From positions 248,001 through 312,000 of the forward strand of contig NW_024882323.1 of assembly GCF_019059575.1 (NCBI RefSeq): a DNA stretch of 64,000 nt, read 5' to 3'. The notes below the pieces were generated by a model. The model had not been told where the DNA came from. It searched no databases and worked only from the letters and a program-made list of their open reading frames with translations. Below, one piece after another: positions 24,057 to 59,130 of this stretch; within the stretch, counting starts at the first letter, position 1, and each line of letters begins with the position of its first letter. The position numbers and the translations under genes are program-made. The DNA comes from Amphibalanus amphitrite. Lineage: Eukaryota > Arthropoda > Thecostraca > Balanomorpha > Balanidae.

Positions 24057-25021
24057 AATCTTGGTGTAACCCACTGCCAATCAGCAGCGACGCCAAATCA
24101 GCTTCTGTCCTCAATAGATGGCCTTCCAAAGACCCACAGCACACATTCACTTTTGTCCCGGCACTTGGTTCAGCAACTAGCGGACAGTGATGGGCTATCA
24201 GCAATCAGTCACCAGCGTAAGCGGTCAGCGATCATAGCGTTCAGCGGCTGAGCGGGAGATGATCTAAGCGTGCCCACCGAGGAAGAATGATCGTGTATCT
24301 GTCGAGAGATGATCTTTTACTGGCCGTCTGACTAGTAGCTGCAGCGTGCAGCCATGCGACTGCAAAGGTCCACCATAACTGAGGTACCCCGGGGCGACCA
24401 AGTCAAGGTGAACATGTTCCAGAGATAATCGCATTAGTTTGCATGCTTCTGATGCTTTACTTGAAGTAATGAGTTCCAGTCATGCGAATGATAAACGAGC
24501 GCGCGGTGAATGGGATGAGTAGTGGGCATTGTCAGTGCAGATAATTCTGCGCTAAAATTAGATTTTGATGTAAGCATAAGTGGGTACTGGGTGGATACTG
24601 GATATGTTATGTCTAAACTATAGACAGCTTATTGCTCGGCAGCATATTCCACTGTGTACTGCGTATATTGATCTGCTAAATGATAACCATGTGCGCGGTC
24701 AAACTGTTTCGTTTGGTTTTGGTTTTGCAAAGGTTATAACCGTATAACCGAATAGATTTCACAGTCCATTTGAAACCGATCTTCGCTGAACACAATGAAC
24801 CGGCCATTGCCAAGACCCATTTCCGCATTATTACAGTGATAGTGACTCAGAGAAGGTCACTGCCGGCCGACCGCGCACTCGGCAACCCTAACCAGCCTGA
24901 GCTCTGCACCTACCAACCTCAACTGCACTCAACTGGCCCCAACTGCACCCAACTGACCCTAACTGCACCCACCGACCCAGCCTCCGAGTCTAACCAACCT
25001 CCGAGCTGATCATGTTTACAC
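24057..25021. other. Upstream region of paralogue B and spacer
   Basis: Probable promoter region of paralogue B near its left end. A CCAACTGCACC/CAACTGACC-type short tandem pattern lies at 24900-25000. No gene recognised. Confidence 0.35.
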
Positions 25022-27029
25022 CTGAGGCCAGTTTTACCAACAGAAAAATAGCCGCCTGCCGGAATTGTTTGCCTAAAGACCGCTTCGCATAGGTACGGAG
25101 CGTAAGCGGTAGAGCCCTATCCGCTTACGTGCCCATCAGTGTTCGCCACGGGCCCCAAAATCCCCAGCCCAGCCCGGCCCGGGCCCATGGGTTCAGAGCC
25201 CGGCCCAGCCCGTAGCCCGCTCTTGGCAAATATTCCAAGCCCAGCCCGGCCCGGCCCGTCAAAAATAGCAATCTAGTTATTGTCTTAGTCTATGGCTATA
25301 ATAAGCATGATTGATTACACTATTTTGAGAACAATTCAAATTGCATGAATATTAACATGGCAATCATGACTCCCTTCTTTTCAATGAATATAATCATTTC
25401 AAGCACCTATGGCACAAATTTTAACAGTAACAGCAAGCACCTCAGTCAATTAGGTCATGATTACACACCTATAAAAAGTTTACATGATTATATTAACTAC
25501 ATTCTATGAGTAAAGTTATCTTGCAAGCTGATGTGTGTGAACATTATCATTAATAATTGGTGACTCTAATGCATACTTGAAGGAAGTATTTGCAACATAC
25601 TCTATACTTCCCAGCACTTACCAGCAGAAAAAAAGCTTGACTTATGGGAATTGATGAATCTGTCTGGGATTGACCTTGCTGTTAAATTCACTCCATAGAT
25701 GCTGCAATATCAAAAGCCTGAGAAAGCATACAAAATAGGTGACACTAACTTTAGCACTGTCTTCCAAAAAAAGAGAAAATCCATCCATTTATCAGCAAAA
25801 CTGATTTAATCTATTTTCAATTCATGCCCACGTGTCAACCGAATCTCTGTGGACAACTATCTGCTACTTTCCTTGCTATTTTATGTTAGGCTCTTTTCAA
25901 GATATGGATATCGCTAGCAGCGTAAGCAGAAAACATGGTAAGCTTGAAATGTCATTGGGTACTTTTGCGACTTGTACGCATCATCATCATCAATTGAAAA
26001 TGAGCGAACACTTCTTGATTGTCGCAGCTGCGGCAGGTAGCGATTCTGACGAATTGTATAATAAAACATATATGATCAAGTTTTTGTTTTGTTTTTCGTT
26101 CGAGTTTTCAGACTTCGTGATTTTGGTTTTATTTTTCATTGGTTTAATTTTGTTTTCACCTTGATACTCACTTAAAAAACGTATTTATTTGATATACTGT
26201 TGTGTATACTACCTAGATGCCGCCACATAAACATAGCGCCGCCGCCATGATTGCACATTTTGTTGAGAAGGGGCTGGTTTGTTGTGATTTATTTGGACAA
26301 ATTTATGGACATTTAAAGAAGCTTTCATCGCGAAATACTCTGTAGAGTTCCTCGTTACTTACAGTGTGTTTTGTGAGTATCCTTTTAAGGTTCTGTTCGT
26401 TAAAAAGCCGTCGGTGAAGGAAAAAAGACTGTGTTGGAATTGTCTCACTATCGCCATATATAAGTGTTAACTTAATGTAGCCCTGTAGCCCATCATTGTT
26501 GAGTGGCTTCTTAGTTTTTGGAGTTGTAGTGCTAAGTAAGTTGTTCTGATGACTACATTTTAACTTTTATTAACAAACTAATGATGCTAGAGATTCTCTG
26601 ATCTTTTTGGTTGCGGAATTTTTATGAAAACCCTCCTATGTGTGACATGATGTGATATTGGATAATTCTCAAGATTCCCAAAATTCAATATCAAGTAGGT
26701 TTTCTTTCACATTGCTTAAATTTGGTTTAGTTTTTGTATTTTCCCAGTGGGTTTTGTTTGCATCAGTTTCCAAATTTTCTTAAATTGACATTAGTCGCAA
26801 AACCCATAGTGCACAAAGTTCTTGGCCCGGCCCATCCATAGCCCGTTAACTAATGATATTTGGGGGCCCGGCCCAGCCCGTAGCCCAGCCCGGCCCGTGG
26901 CCCGTTGGGCTGGCCCGGCCCGTGGCGAACACTGGTGCCCATCACGTTTACGTGATGGGCATGTGAAGCGGTCTTTAGGAAAAAATTCCGGCCGGCGGCA
27001 ATTTTTCTGTTGGTAAAACTGGCCTCTCA
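25022..27029. mobile_element. Inverted-repeat MITE (about 0.2 kb) split by a hAT element
   Basis: Outer arms start GAGGCCAGTTTTACCAACAG on the left and are inverted on the right (ending CTGGTAAAACTGGCCTC at about 27029). Each arm is about 65 bp with mismatches and passes through CCTAAAGACCGCTTC. Without the inserted hAT element the original unit would be about 210 bp. Confidence 0.6.
25137..26934. mobile_element. Non-autonomous hAT-type element
   Basis: The termini are CAGTGTTCGCCACGGGCC and its inverse. They are flanked by a perfect 8-bp duplication GTGCCCAT (25129-25136 and 26935-26942), the hallmark of hAT insertion. Subterminal regions are rich in CCCGGCCCAGCCCG-type repeats. The 1.8-kb interior is AT-rich with no transposase signature. 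Confidence 0.8.
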
Positions 27030-28420
27030 TCTAAAATTTGCATGACCTTGATCTAAATGCCCTTCACATGTAACCTCTTTCTTTAGACCATGCCAGGCAA
27101 GAATCGCAATTGGACGCAGCTCACATACACCCTCTTATCATATCATGCGAGTCACGAGTTCTTACAGGCTTATTGGTTTCCTAGAGCCGCTCATTATCCT
27201 CGTCGAAGGGCTCCTTTGCCCCCAGAGAAGGCATGCCCCACCATTTGCCGACCCCTCTATATGAACTTGAAGACATGCGGAGAGCGAATCCAATGCATAG
27301 CCCACTTCCATCTCCCGAACACCCCGTCAGCTAAACCCCTGCGCGGTTCACCTGTACCTATCCCAGAATAAAACAATCGCATACATAGACGCATTTCTAT
27401 TTATCAAACCCTACATCTATACTCTCGTGAATATCCGACAAGTTGGATTAAAACTTTCAAAAAACGTACAGTCACTCGATTTTTCTCAAGTTTGTCTGTC
27501 TTGGACTAGTGGTGGATGAAGCAATGACAGAGCAACGGTCTACGAACATAAATAAATAGGTATTTGATCAGGATTGAATGCTTGGACACTTTTTAAAAGG
27601 GATATTTCGTCCTTCGCGGATATTTATGAGATGAAGGGTTTGTCAAAAAAAATGCGTCGACATGTTCGAGACGTGACGTCACTAGCCTGAACATGGTGCC
27701 GACGCTATTCGTTGTGTAAAGTGGCGCGGGAACTTCTTCCAGACTGGGGGGCTGAACCATAATAGAGATCAACCTGGGTACCCCCAAATCTAGTTTTCTC
27801 ACCGGTTTTAGGCCACTTATTTTTCAGACCTTGGCCTTTTCAACAAAAAAGGAAAATAATTGCCAAAAAATTGAGGTATTCCGTCTCAGCTGAGTGTTAA
27901 GAAACAACCGTTTTGGCGACCTGGAATAAAGGTTTCAATCTGCCAAATGAGTTGCCGAGCCAGTGAAAGAGGTGGATTTTTCACTTAGGATGCTTTCTTC
28001 CTTTGTGACCCACAACCCCTAATTTGGGGAGGACAAGCTGCCAACGGTTCCTGGCCTCATGAAAAGTACTGGGGCACCGCCTCCACGGCCGCAGAGTTTT
28101 GGGGGCAAGCTTCCCCTACTGCCCCCTACCCCGGTTCCTGCGCCTATGTATGAATCTATGAAATTATGATGGTAGATTTCCGATTTCGATTCCTCCAGCT
28201 GGGGGGGGGGGGGGGGGGGCTCAAATACATTCGAGCCTTCCCCCCTCCCCAGCCGAAAAGTTGGGAGGGGCTCAGCCCCCGCTAGCCCCCCCCCCCCGGT
28301 TCCCGCGCCACTGGTTGTGTAATCACATTACACAACCAATCACATTACACTGCGGCCGCAGAGTGCCGCAGCTTTTAGTCCGGTGAGACTTTGGATACAA
28401 CCGGACTACAGCAGCATCTG
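27030..28420. other. Repeat-rich spacer
   Basis: 27035-27130 is a decayed piece of the AGGTCA-rich family (the GACCATG...AATCGC block). 27770-27850 is an inverted relative of 23330-23400 (ACCGGTTTTAGGCCACTT block). 28201-28300 holds long G and C runs. No gene recognised. Confidence 0.4.
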
Positions 28421-28868
28421 ATTGTCATCCAGTTGTTCGGTTCTCGATATGTTCGATTGTTGCTTGTTCCGCGCTGACTGTGTCAGTAAAGAATGAAATA
28501 ATGATCAAGAACATAGCAGTAAATGTAAATATTTTATTTGACATGGACCAAACATTGTAATTTTCAACATAATCATGATGCAGTATATGTAAAGTAGAAA
28601 GTATAAAGAAATCGGGAACCATATTATGTCGGGGAAGGGCACCAGATGACAAGAAGTGAAGAGGAATGGAAGAAGAGGGAGAAAGAGAGGGCAAGAGCTC
28701 TCGGTCGGAGGAGGGAGCCCTAACTGCGCTGAACGGGATAGGTCAGTGTCGTCTTTTCCAATGTCAGTCTGCACTTATTGGGCCTCTGTCAGTAATGCTA
28801 GGGAACATCTAATAGAAAAAGAAGAAGAGCTCTTGTCTCAGCAGGCTTCTTTCATCAAACGTTGCTGC

Positions 28869-29324
28869 TCAGGAGGTAAAAACCTGGCACATGAATCGCA
28901 AGTAACGATTTGAACAATTATAGGTAGCCCAAATGGTCGTATCGTAAGCGTTGATCGCAGCACAGTTTCCACTGTTATAGTCCGGGTCGTTATCAAACCA
29001 GAGATGGAAGTTGTACGGGGTACCGTCGGTCCAGGTCCAAGAAGAAGGAGAGCTGTTTTGTCTCGACAGGCCAAGCCAAGTGGTAAATTCACTAGCCACT
29101 TCCACCGCGACGAATATATTTTCTACGGCGTCATGGATAGAGACCATTGTCGCTTCAGGGTGAATCGATGCACATACATTGGATACATCCACCCAATGAA
29201 GTTTGTAGTTGGACAGCCAGTAGCATTTGTCCCGAAACTGCTTCCACTCTGAAGAGGGACAGGCTGCAATAGTGAAGGTGACAGCGGCCGCAACCAGCGT
29301 CAGACGCAGAGTCCACGTCAGCAT
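28869..29324 (-). CDS. Secreted C-type lectin-like protein, single exon
   Basis: Uninterrupted minus-strand ORF of 151 aa. Residues 1-21 form a signal peptide. A single C-type lectin domain follows, with six cysteines (C22, C34, C51, C121, C137, C146) fitting the long-form disulfide pattern, and the core W-L-G-L motif at 83-86. The sugar-specificity position reads DPD (113-115) where EPN or QPD is usual. The WND calcium motif is replaced by W-A-T at 132-134, so calcium-dependent sugar binding may be weak or lost. Such proteins serve in arthropod immunity or matrix binding. The lack of introns could mean a compact gene or a retrocopy. A possible poly(A) signal for this strand is TTTATT at about 28534. 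Confidence 0.8.
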   Translation of the reverse strand: MLTWTLRLTLVAAAVTFTIAACPSSEWKQFRDKCYWLSNYKLHWVDVSNVCASIHPEATMVSIHDAVENIFVAVEVASEFTTWLGLSRQNSSPSSWTWTDGTPYNFHLWFDNDPDYNSGNCAAINAYDTTIWATYNCSNRYLRFMCQVFTS

Positions 29325-32300
29325 TATGCTCCTGACGGCACTGACGTACTTCTCGGCTTAGTAGTGGGTAGGGAAGTCTGTTCTGTGAAAGGAAATGGGG
29401 TAGGTAGTCTGTGGGTAGGGAAACGTCGGCTATTAAAAGCACAAACGCGACGAACTTTAAAAATTTGAGCCCCCAAAACCTGAACTACTGATTTATTGCC
29501 GTGAAATTTGTACAGATTTGTAATTCCTATGATTCCCATACACTGTAAAGTCGTAGTGCAATAAAAATCGCCATTAGGTTTTCATGCCTCACAGATACCT
29601 ACTTACCTGCAAGACAAAGCCTGCTTGTTGAAACAAAAATCATTGTTCCTGGTTTCGTATCGTTGAACCTTGCTGGATGCACCTGCACACCTTTTGCATG
29701 CAAAATGAGAAATGTTTTATGCTAGCTAAGCACTCATTACAAATTTTTCCAGGGAAGCAAAACGATGTTTGCGGGGCTCGAGCCTCAGTCGTCATGGCAG
29801 ACCAATATCCGCTATAAGATTGACGGTAGCATGGCTATGTGAAAGTATAAGAACAACCGCTTTTGTAAATATTTTCCCTTTTTCTCAGGAGATCCGCTTT
29901 TCTCACCTGTCTAATAGAAGACCCTGTGCGATGCTGAAATGTCGGTTCAGTCTCGTCAGAGCTGACTGCACCTGCCCTGCATGGAGTATTTGTATGTGTT
30001 CCCGTTATCAGCTCTATTGCAGGCGTGTTCCCGCCCGGCCGGCTGGGAGGGGCAGGGGGAGGGGGACGGAACAGCTGCTAAATGCAGTGCAAGACTCGAT
30101 GGCAACCAACAGGTGCCATCCGTTATCGTACCCATATGCGACTTAAAGGTCCTGTTACACTGCCGAATTTTGGCCACGAGCCTGTCGCCGAATCAAGTCG
30201 TGTAAAAATCGGTGATCAGTTTGCCAAGACACCCGTGCTTGTAGCATTCCCGGTATATACCCTGTGCCCTAAGCCTTGAGTATTTTGTGTCAACCCGTTG
30301 AAGAAATTGGTTCTAGCTAAAAAAGCATGGGCTCACCTTTTGAGAGCCACTCTCGTAAGCCCATGAATTCGATCAGAATCGATCGAACATTATGACGTTT
30401 TCTGACGTCATTTCTGGGCTGCGGCAGACTAATGGTAGATACGAGTTTTTCCTTTGGATAAAGGTGTCAAACTGATGAAGTCGAAGGAGCTGAAAGTTTC
30501 CTGTCGATACGTGCAACGGTCTTGAAGATATTGCAGAAAAACGGGGGGCTTTGTATAGTCCCCTAATCGTGCCCGGGTTGAAGCTGATCCATGATTCGTC
30601 GAGCATCACGAATGAATGCCGAATAGTCGGCGATACTTTGGCAACATGTTGGGCGTTGGCGCACGTAGTGACATGTCGGCGGCAACTTGGCGACTGTTTG
30701 GCATCGGCAAACGGCCACGAAATTTAAATTTTTCATGAAATAATCGTGGCGGTCGTGACGAACCGCAAATGTCGCACGGTGGACACCGACTGGTCTGCGA
30801 AATGCCAAGACCGAGTATGAAAGATCCCGAATCGGTCAACGGCATCTATATGTAACACGGCCTTAATATAGATGTCGTATAGGATGGATGTGCTATAGGA
30901 GAGTCATATAGAATGACTTGCTAATCCTTACACATTCGTGTTCTAAAATTAGGCAGTGTAACTATAGCAGTTCATATATCTCCAGATTTATGAGGAATGT
31001 TACATTTATGCTTTTAGATTCATGGTCATGCAGTATGCATTCAAATTGATAAGTTTTTTATTCAAAACTTTGCATAATTAATACTTGCATTCACAATAAT
31101 TTCCTGTACGTAATGTCCTGAATGGTAAAAATGACGTACCCCAACCAAAACCAGACGGCGCGTGCTCTTTCCTCTAACCATCCCCACCACTTCCGGCACT
31201 GTCCTCTCCCTCACCACCTCCGCAACCATAGCTCCGTCGGCACCGACGTCTCCGACGCGTCGGCACCGACGTCTCCGACGCGTCGGCATCGTCGAGCATT
31301 TCCACCCCACCGACGCCGGCCTGATGTGACGCATAATACGCCCATCGGCCGGCCGGGTCCGGCGCGTTCTCAAGCACAACATTGGATTCATTAGGTGCCG
31401 CTGGGTCCCCGGGGAACGATAGCGCACATCGTCGATCTCGACGAGGTTAATCAGAGGAACGGCGTCGGTAGTTGATCGTCGAAAGGCTGGTCGATCGTTG
31501 GAAGGCGTAAAAACGGGAGTTGGTGCAATGACGCATTGGGGTCCGCGCTCGACAATAGTCGTTTCCACGGCGGGCCATTTGGCGAATACACCTAATTTGA
31601 CCAAAGCTGCGCCAGATTTCTTCCACAACAAATATCTTAGGATTATCTTAGCATCACGAATTTATTTCAGTGTTTTAGTCGAAACTAATGTCTGATAGTT
31701 TGAAAAAATGAGGCACCTATATCAGTATCTGTGCAGCCCCAACTGATGACTTTTAAAAAGCACAATGAACCTAATTTAAGCAAATCTGCACCTATTCTGC
31801 ACCAAATGTGTACCGGCTGGCCGTCGAGAAAACGGCTAATAACGTTGATGGGATGCGGGGGTGGTATTGGGTGAAATTATGGAAGGACGTTTGGTAGGGG
31901 ACGCTGAGATTGGGTTTATGAGGTGTGAAAGTGGCTAACGGTGGGGTGATGGGAGTGAGAGGGTCGTTAATGTGCGGTCATGGGTAACTTTATAGCATGA
32001 AGATATGACAGAAGTGATGATATTTGAAGTAATGGGTCACTTGATGAGAAATATTCGTCAATAATAGATTAGATGAAATATGTGTTCCCTTTGGCAAGCC
32101 TAGCAATTATTCTCACTTTTCTAGTCATTTTTTATGATCATATTTTTCTTAATTCTATATTTATGATCTTAAAGATTCTGGCCAGGTGTTGCTGACTTGC
32201 CAAGTTGTCGATAAATCAAACTACTTGACTTGCCAAAATTGAAAGGTCCTTTGTAAGTTATTGCGATAAGCCTTTTGCCCTCCAAAAGAAAGGCGATGAA

Positions 32301-32474
32301 GCATTTTTGATGGGCTTTTAATCCGCTCGCGTTTCATGCCAGTGTCAATAGTTTTTTTTTTCAAAAGAAAAAAAACGCCACTTGACCATTTTATTACGTA
32401 TATTTAAATGTGAGGCGAAAAAAAAAAAACAGCTATCGCTTCGAATTAATCAGTGAAAATTCATGCTCAATTAA
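29325..32474. other. Spacer between lectin and tryptophan hydroxylase genes
   Basis: No convincing exon. Contains a duplicated CGACGTCTCCGACGCGTCGG block at about 31240-31290 and the inverted-repeat element at 31553-31838. A 189-residue minus-strand frame here runs into that element and has no splice or domain support. Confidence 0.4.
31553..31838. mobile_element. Small inverted-repeat element, diverged copy
   Basis: The left end is AATAGTCGTTTCCACGGCG and the right end is CGTCGAGAAAACGGCTAAT, imperfect inverses. Inside are TTTGACC and TCTGCACC motifs also present in the 33.47-kb copy. Length is about 285 bp in both. Confidence 0.5.
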
Positions 32475-32579
32475 GTGTTTCTTATTTATGTTAACCTTAC
32501 GATTTCATTTTACTATCCTTCTTTGCAGGCGTTGGCATTTTGTAGTTTTAGCACTTTAAACAAATATTGGACGCTACCC

Positions 32580-32775
32580 TCCCGGAGGAGGCGTTCATTG
32601 GCGAATCCCAAGTCGATGACGTCACCTGCTCCGATGACGTCACTCCAGCCAAAGAGGCGGCTCCTCCCGCTGGAGCTTCCATTGGCACTCGATATTCGCT
32701 GCCGAGCGCACTCTGCCGCGAGCAGAGGGCCAACGGAGGCAGAGCTGCGAAGGAGGGCTACAACACCACCCGGTA
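32580..32775 (+). promoter_or_regulatory. Probable tryptophan hydroxylase promoter / 5' region with two CREs
   Basis: A GC-rich block about 0.6-0.8 kb upstream of the start codon holds two perfect TGACGTCA palindromes (32617-32624 and 32635-32642, 18 bp apart). It also has CCAAT-type motifs in reverse (ATTGG at about 32598 and 32682) and a GC-rich GAGGCGGCTCCTCCCGC box. CREs bind CREB-type factors in general; use here is inferred. The open frame through this block has no ATG and does not join the coding frame, so it is more likely promoter or 5' UTR than coding sequence. Confidence 0.45.
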
Positions 32776-33364
32776 GGTCCAGCAGCGTGAGAACAGTTTC
32801 ATACGGAATGGAGGTGCTGTTGCTGAGGTTCCGCTGTTCAGATGTTGACCAGTGTGAACGCTTCACACATTACGTTGTCCTGATCTACGTACCGTCATTG
32901 TACTTCAGGTGTTTCTCTGCCGTAAAGTTTAAACTCTGATTTAACCACTTAGGTACTTCTGATATAGGCACCGTAACTAAACTGCTGTGACTGGTTCCAG
33001 ATGAGAGGTCAAATATATGGCATGGATTAAATAAATTCGTTAGATCATTTAAATTTGATTCTTCTAGACCTTAGACGTTAAATTTAAGTTACGAAAGATC
33101 AGTTTCAAACCGCATCATGATAGCACAAAAGAAGGGAGACCACTTTCTTAAACTGAATTTGACGTTCTGAAAGTAACACAAACAACTTCTGTTTCTGTGA
33201 GTCCGTATTCATATAAACCGTTGGGTATCGCACCATAATATCAGGGTGGCTAGGTCATTAGGTCAAATAAGGTGCTTCACAACACAAAAATACACATTTT
33301 TTTTTGCTACATAAAAAACCTGAAAATTGTTTGAACGGCAGATCGACTCTGACAGCCGGCGAGG

Positions 33365-55946
<22,582 letters not shown>

Positions 55947-56085
55947 AGGAACAGCACAAACACCAATCACAGGCTTATGAACACTACCAACTGATCCCCT
56001 AGAGGCATGATGATCCATTTAGGCCACCCTTAGATCGATATGGTCTTTCCCCATGGACAGATTCAAGTGCGCGAGAAAATGCTTG

Positions 56086-57092
56086 CTTAGCCCTATTCCG
56101 GGCGGGGGGACTTCAAGTCCCCCTTCACGTTTTTCTTGTGGCATTGCCAAACGCCGCAAGACTGAAAGCTCATATTCGGTGACTTTTCCTAGACATTCAT
56201 TGCGCACATTTTGACAAAACAAAGTTGCCGGGTCAGGTCAGGTCAGGTCACCAGAGGAGGTTTGTTGACCACACCTCAGAAAAGTTTGCAATCACGCCAG
56301 AGCTAGAGGTTTTGACTGATCACTTTCTTCTCTTCAGGTTTTAGTAACGGTACCCGTATGTGCAATTTGTATATCTCAGAATTTGTATATCTGTGACCTG
56401 AGGTCAGGCCAGACTCGTGACCTTTACATTGCAAGCCTATGGGGAACTATTGAAATGCCTCCTGCTTCGTGTAAACGGGTCAAACCCACCCACTTCTTTC
56501 AGTATTATGGAAGATAATCTCATCGGTGATGATCCTGGTGCCGTTTAATGACAGGGGCACCGGGCAAGGTCATCTGAGGTCATGTGACGTCATAAATCGT
56601 TTTTTTTAAAATAAATCACGACATGATGGTGCTCCAGACTTGTAAGTGGTACCGAAGTACTCGCCTGGTCAAGGCGCGTCGTTTGGTATGCAGCATGACC
56701 ATACCCCACAACCCCATTGGTGAATGACCTGACCTTGACCTCAGGTCAAATTTCAAATTGACCTGTGAAGGTCATCGACATCGTATACTTATTTCGCATC
56801 GCCTCAACGAGAGCAACAACAAATGTATTAGCTTTATGTCTCTACGTTTCTTAGTTCAAAAGTTATATAAGTAACTAATTCCAAAACATTTTATCGTTGA
56901 TGACCTCTGGTGACCCCAATATTGACCTGACTCGAAAATGTTTTTTGTAAAAGTTGTAGATCTTTAAATGATCTATCAAACGCCGTTTGACGTTTGACGC
57001 TCCGATGTGTAGTTTTTGAGATCTGAAGGGGGCCTGAAAAGCCTCCCCCCCGCCCAGAATCGAACCTTTCATTAGCCCGCAAGTAATAGGGT
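56086..57092. mobile_element. TTAA-type AGGTCA-rich element, copy 5 (3' of tryptophan hydroxylase)
   Basis: Left end TTAGCCCTATTCCGGGCGGG; right end CGCCCAGAATCG, then AATAGGGTTA. Hairpins GGGGGACTTCAAGTCCCCC on the left and a GGGGGCC...GCCTCCCCCC pair on the right. Tandem GGTCA at 56230-56252. The flanking TTAA is degenerate. It begins 140 bp after the stop codon, so it may lie in the 3' UTR. Confidence 0.65.
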
Positions 57093-57980
57093 TATATTGC
57101 TTATCATTCAAATGGTGTGACATTTTTTGTTTTTAAATTTTCATCTTACCAGTTACGAGGACTTTGAGGCTGGAGCACAGCGAAGGATGTTGAACTGGGA
57201 AGCTAAATCATTTTCCTGATTTTTCTCTCTTGGAGGTTTTCTAGATCTCAACTTGTGTACCCCACTAGATTTTGCTAAAAACATGCAGACGAGAACACTC
57301 TCCTACAGAACCCTACAGAACTGCAGATATAAAGCGCTTTTGCGCTTTAGTGTTAAATCTAATCGTTAAGGGAGAATAATAGCTATCGCACCTACAATCC
57401 ATACCGAGTTCGAGCTAATGAGTGTCAACTATCAAGGAGGAGGGACAAACATGTAAATATTTTGACATCAGTGTATCTGTATATCAACAATCAATGTGAG
57501 TTTGCCAATCATGATTATGACTCGTGTAATGTGTGTAGGGACCAAGCTGGAATTAAGGGACCAACTGCTATTGAATGTGCTGCGTTAGTTGTTAAACGGC
57601 GTCTGTGTTGCGATGTTGCACGCATGATTGCATGATGTCATATTTGCAATGAATACTAGTCAACGAATCATGTAACGGGGGACCAATCGCTATCTATGTG
57701 CGATGTTGCGCGCGTTCTACAATTATACCTACATGTGCCACCTTTATTAAGGCAGACATTGACTATCGCTTCAAATAATGAAGAGTTGTGTGTTGAGCGA
57801 TATGCGCGACATTAGACATTGGCTATATCACACATTGGATCTTTATGGTATGGTGTGTGACATTCGCTGCATGCGAATTGATCTTAGTGGTATGATGCGT
57901 GTGCGTGGAACAGTTGCGTTGTGCTGCGTGTGTTGTGTCTAACCTTTTGTGTTGTGGTGTGTGTGGGATATATGTTAAGT
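57093..57980. other. Spacer, nothing recognised
   Basis: AT-rich DNA with short GTGTG-rich patches near 57840-57975. No exon or repeat identified. Confidence 0.4.
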
Positions 57981-57981
57981 C

Positions 57982-58180
57982 TCTTTTGAAAGTAACGCTA
58001 CTCGAAAGTATCGCTATCGCTCCCTGGTTTTTCAAGCCTCAGCTTTTGAGGGTTGGGCGTCTGGCCGCCCCGTACAGTTTTCACGGTTTTACGGGCCGGC
58101 CAGGCGGCCAACCCTCAAAAGCCAGGTGCTCTAAAACCGGGGGGGATAGCGATACTTTCGAGTAGCGATGCTTTCAAGAG
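57982..58180. mobile_element. Foldback/MITE of about 200 bp
   Basis: The left arm (CTCTTTTGAAAGTAACGCTA onward, passing AACCCTCAAAAG in inverse) and the right arm ending GATGCTTTCAAGAGA are inverted, about 90 bp each with small gaps. Almost the whole unit could form one hairpin. Confidence 0.65.
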
Positions 58181-58202
58181 AGGATATACTTTCTATTTGA
58201 TG

Positions 58203-58335
<133 letters not shown>

Positions 58336-59130
58336 CTTCATTTGCTGGCGGGAGGCTGCGCCAGTGGATGAACCACCAGCTCGACACCTTCAAGGATGTA
58401 TAAAAAAGACGATAAAACCAACCACGGTAGGTACTAGGTATGTTCTTATTCGTTTATATTTTTTTGAGCATCTCCATTCGTTTTTCGGTCGTGTATTCGA
58501 ATAAATGGTGAACTGAATATACATTGATGTAAGCATAGTGATTGTTTATTACTGAATGTATCTAAGGAAACGACGCGCACATAAACCATGAACACTAGGT
58601 GCAGTGAATGCCAACGTCGTCAGTATGATCGCCCAATCTTACCCATCTGAATCCTGATACGAATGTTCATATTTCCTTTCCTTCCAATATCATCAATGCC
58701 TTGGCCGTAACGCATACAAATAGGCATATAGATTCTTCGAATTTTTCAGCATATCTTATGGAAAAGTTAGACAAGGCCACAAGGAAATTAAATTTGCAAC
58801 CCCCTCATGTTCAGTGATATCGAAAAAAATCACGTCAATCATCTACCTTGTGTTATTTATTCAGATCAAACCATATCGGTCATGAGTCAGTGTCACACAC
58901 ACGCATACAAACAACAATCCAGTGCATGGTACAATATAAAATCCAGCACGTATCTTCATAACCACGTTACAATGGTCTCAAAACACCATACCAATAACAC
59001 TGCAGATATGCTAATAACAGCACGGTAGATTTTCACCCACCGCACTACTAAACTTACAGGGCTGGAAAAAGTGTTTCGGTGGTTGTCGTCCAAGGGAAAA
59101 CGGGCTTATGTGGTTGTCAACTCAAGATGT
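58336..59130. other. Spacer, nothing recognised
   Basis: AT-rich, only short frames, no splice-supported exon and no repeat structure seen. Confidence 0.4.

Noticed and set aside
25832-26164. 110-residue ORF inside the hAT element
   Set aside because: No transposase motifs (no hAT dimerisation or BED domain); AT-rich filler.
31062-31631. 189-residue minus-strand ORF
   Set aside because: It begins inside an inverted-repeat element and shows no domain or splice signals.
32475-32939. 154- and 69-residue plus-strand ORFs as a first coding exon of tryptophan hydroxylase
   Set aside because: Neither frame joins exon 2 in the right phase through the 33365 exon, one lacks an ATG, and the block looks like a promoter.
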